NCBI GenBank assembly: GCA_011009095.1
Contig: VTPC01090436.1
Coordinates: 1-64,000, forward strand
Origin: Ignelater luminosus
Lineage: Eukaryota; Arthropoda; Insecta; Coleoptera; Elateridae
DNA length: 64,000 nucleotides
Direction: 5' to 3'
Of the stretch, positions 61,664-64,000 are shown one piece after another. The notes beneath the pieces are model-generated. The model ran no database searches and was not told the DNA's origin. It saw only the letters and a list, made by a program, of their open reading frames with translations. Position 1 is the stretch's first letter. Each line of letters starts with the position of its first letter. Made by a program: the position numbers and the translations under genes.

Positions 61664-63268
61664 TTTAAAAATATTTAACTAATATTATTAATGTGCATAA
61701 GGTTCAATAAAAAAAACCCTTGTATTTCAACATTCCTTTACTACTTATCATAATCATTAATCACACATTGGTTTATATTGATTTTATTGTGTTGCTCTAT
61801 CAGCGAATGAATAATAGCAAAATAATATCTTGATAGGTATTAAGTACTTTGTACTGTATTATTATAAAATTATGCATAGTAATTAGTAACATGTTCAGAG
61901 TCTAAAAATCAAATTAAATTGTACTTAAATAGTTTCTGTATATTTATTTTACTTTTTAATGCATTATAAGAATTACAAGATCGGCACAGTATAATTTGCA
62001 ATAATAATAAAATACAGGGTGTTTTAGCTTACTAAGAATATAGTTTGCTTATGTCTACTATAAGCATTAACTCCTAGTTGCATAAAGCTTTCTTATTGTG
62101 TTATCAAGTTAAGAACGTCATTAACCAATTTTAGGAGTAGTAGAATTCAGACGTCAATTCAGAATTCTCCAATCAGATCGCTAGATTTTAAAGTTAACAT
62201 CACAATAAGGTAATAATGACTTGAAAAACAGTTTATGTAATCAGAGGTAGTAATGTAAAATGAATAAATGTCAAATAACGATGCTTATTACAAAATAGAT
62301 GACATGCACCTTTATTAATTGAAGTATTGTATTAATACATTAAGAAAATCTAGAGACTAATAAGAGATGAAAAACATGGTTTGTAATTAATAAGAAAGAG
62401 ACAGGTAGTACTCCCCAGGTTACATCACAAGCACATCCTCTATTATTTTGCTTTCTGAAATGTTATCTTACATCATTCTAATGCTTATACCAGATATAAG
62501 CAACACCGATCCCAATACAAATTCTTCCTATTTAAAAAATTTGTATTTTCTTAGTAAGCTAAGACCCCCTGTATACTATGTACATTTTGAGAACTGAAGT
62601 AGGTATTACAACAGCTTTCAGCCGTTTTGTAGGGATGTTACATTACAAAATATCAAAATCAGATAGTATAAATTGTAAAAATGAATCAATGAATGAATAT
62701 ATCAAAATTTCTAAATGCCAGAAGCAATGCTGATTTATCACTTTATTGCTTGCAGAAATATTCTATGTCCAAAATTTCCAGTTTTTTTTTAAATGAATGT
62801 CCTATGTTTGTAAGTAACCCTAAATATGTACATAGTACAATAAAAACGATATGGATATAGAACAGTTCCATTTTCAAGTGACGACATATTAATGTAAAGT
62901 AGAAAGAATTGCCAGCTTTTGTTATAAGAATTTGTTTTTATGATAAAACACATTACAATCAAGATATACTCAAGCTTTTAAACCACAAGGTTAACATCCA
63001 AGTTCTTCATTTATTTATATACACACTGAAGTGGCAATACATATTTAAATAAAAACTTGTCAAATACTTGAAGATATTTATTATTTGAACGTAAACGACA
63101 TGTAAACTTACAATATCTTTTAAATGGTACATGTAATAATTAAAATAACTGGATTTAGTGCACCTAGACTAGTACAAGCCAAAGCTGGCTTTAATTTCTA
63201 ACCACAAATCAGACTTTATACTTAAAAGATCTCATTAATACCATTTCCTCAAAGTAACATTTCACTTT
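61664..63268. other. Intergenic region and GAPDH 3' flank with one MITE
   Basis: Apart from the element at 62015-62571, the stretch shows no gene. Its right part is probably the GAPDH 3' UTR. Confidence 0.45.
62015..62571. mobile_element. 557-bp MITE with TA duplication
   Basis: Ends CAGGGTGTTTTAGCTTACTA and TAGTAAGCTAAGACCCCCTG are inverted repeats of about 28 bp, flanked by TA (62013-62014, 62572-62573). No coding frame. It belongs to the Tc1/mariner-mobilised type seen across the window. Confidence 0.82.

Positions 63269-64000
<732 letters not shown>

Overview
The window is nuclear DNA of an insect. The genes are AT-rich and intron-split, with GT..AG introns from about 56 bp to nearly 6 kb. 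The recognisable products are animal proteins: a Slob-type pseudokinase, LSm3, SCAR/WAVE, a Regnase-type RNase, UTP14, RpL19 and GAPDH. The space between and inside genes is full of short inverted-repeat elements and Tc1/mariner-type DNA transposons with TA target duplications. I could not fix the insect order.

Layout. 597-1817 (+): 3' half of a Slob/PXK-like pseudokinase gene. 5611-11354 (+): a divergent multi-exon gene that I read as CTC1, the large OB-fold subunit of the CST telomere complex. Its 3.3-kb intron holds repeats and an unidentified minus-strand terminal exon. 11777-12430 (-): C-terminal exons of a fibroblast growth factor. 13-22 kb: a repeat-rich block with a 1.74-kb almost fully palindromic Tc1/mariner derivative. 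22349-26615 (+): LSm3. 27896-29518 (-): SCAR/WAVE with an intronless coding region. 30-39 kb: gene-free, with a Harbinger-like element and foldbacks. 39247-47371 (-): Regnase/ZC3H12-like RNase with a 5.8-kb intron, plus a possible alternative first exon near 49.8 kb. 50-55 kb: repeats, including a perfect 42-bp palindrome. 55719-60338 (-): UTP14, whose single intron carries a full-length mariner inserted in an older repeat. 61028-61663 (+): an intronless, divergent RpL19. 63269-64000 (-): 3' exons of GAPDH, running off the window.

The genes do not form a pathway. Several are basic RNA or ribosome functions (LSm3, UTP14, RpL19), and two regulate RNA decay or chromosome ends (Regnase, CTC1).

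The most notable points are an insect CTC1 candidate, and a recurring pattern in which three coding regions (CTC1, Regnase, mariner transposase), and probably a fourth, are each broken by one extra A in an A-run. Taking one A off restores an exact multiple of three in each of the first three. This looks like systematic consensus error, but decay or slippage decoding cannot be excluded from sequence alone. Exon boundaries are my own reading from splice consensus, frame phase and remembered family motifs. No alignment or database search was run.
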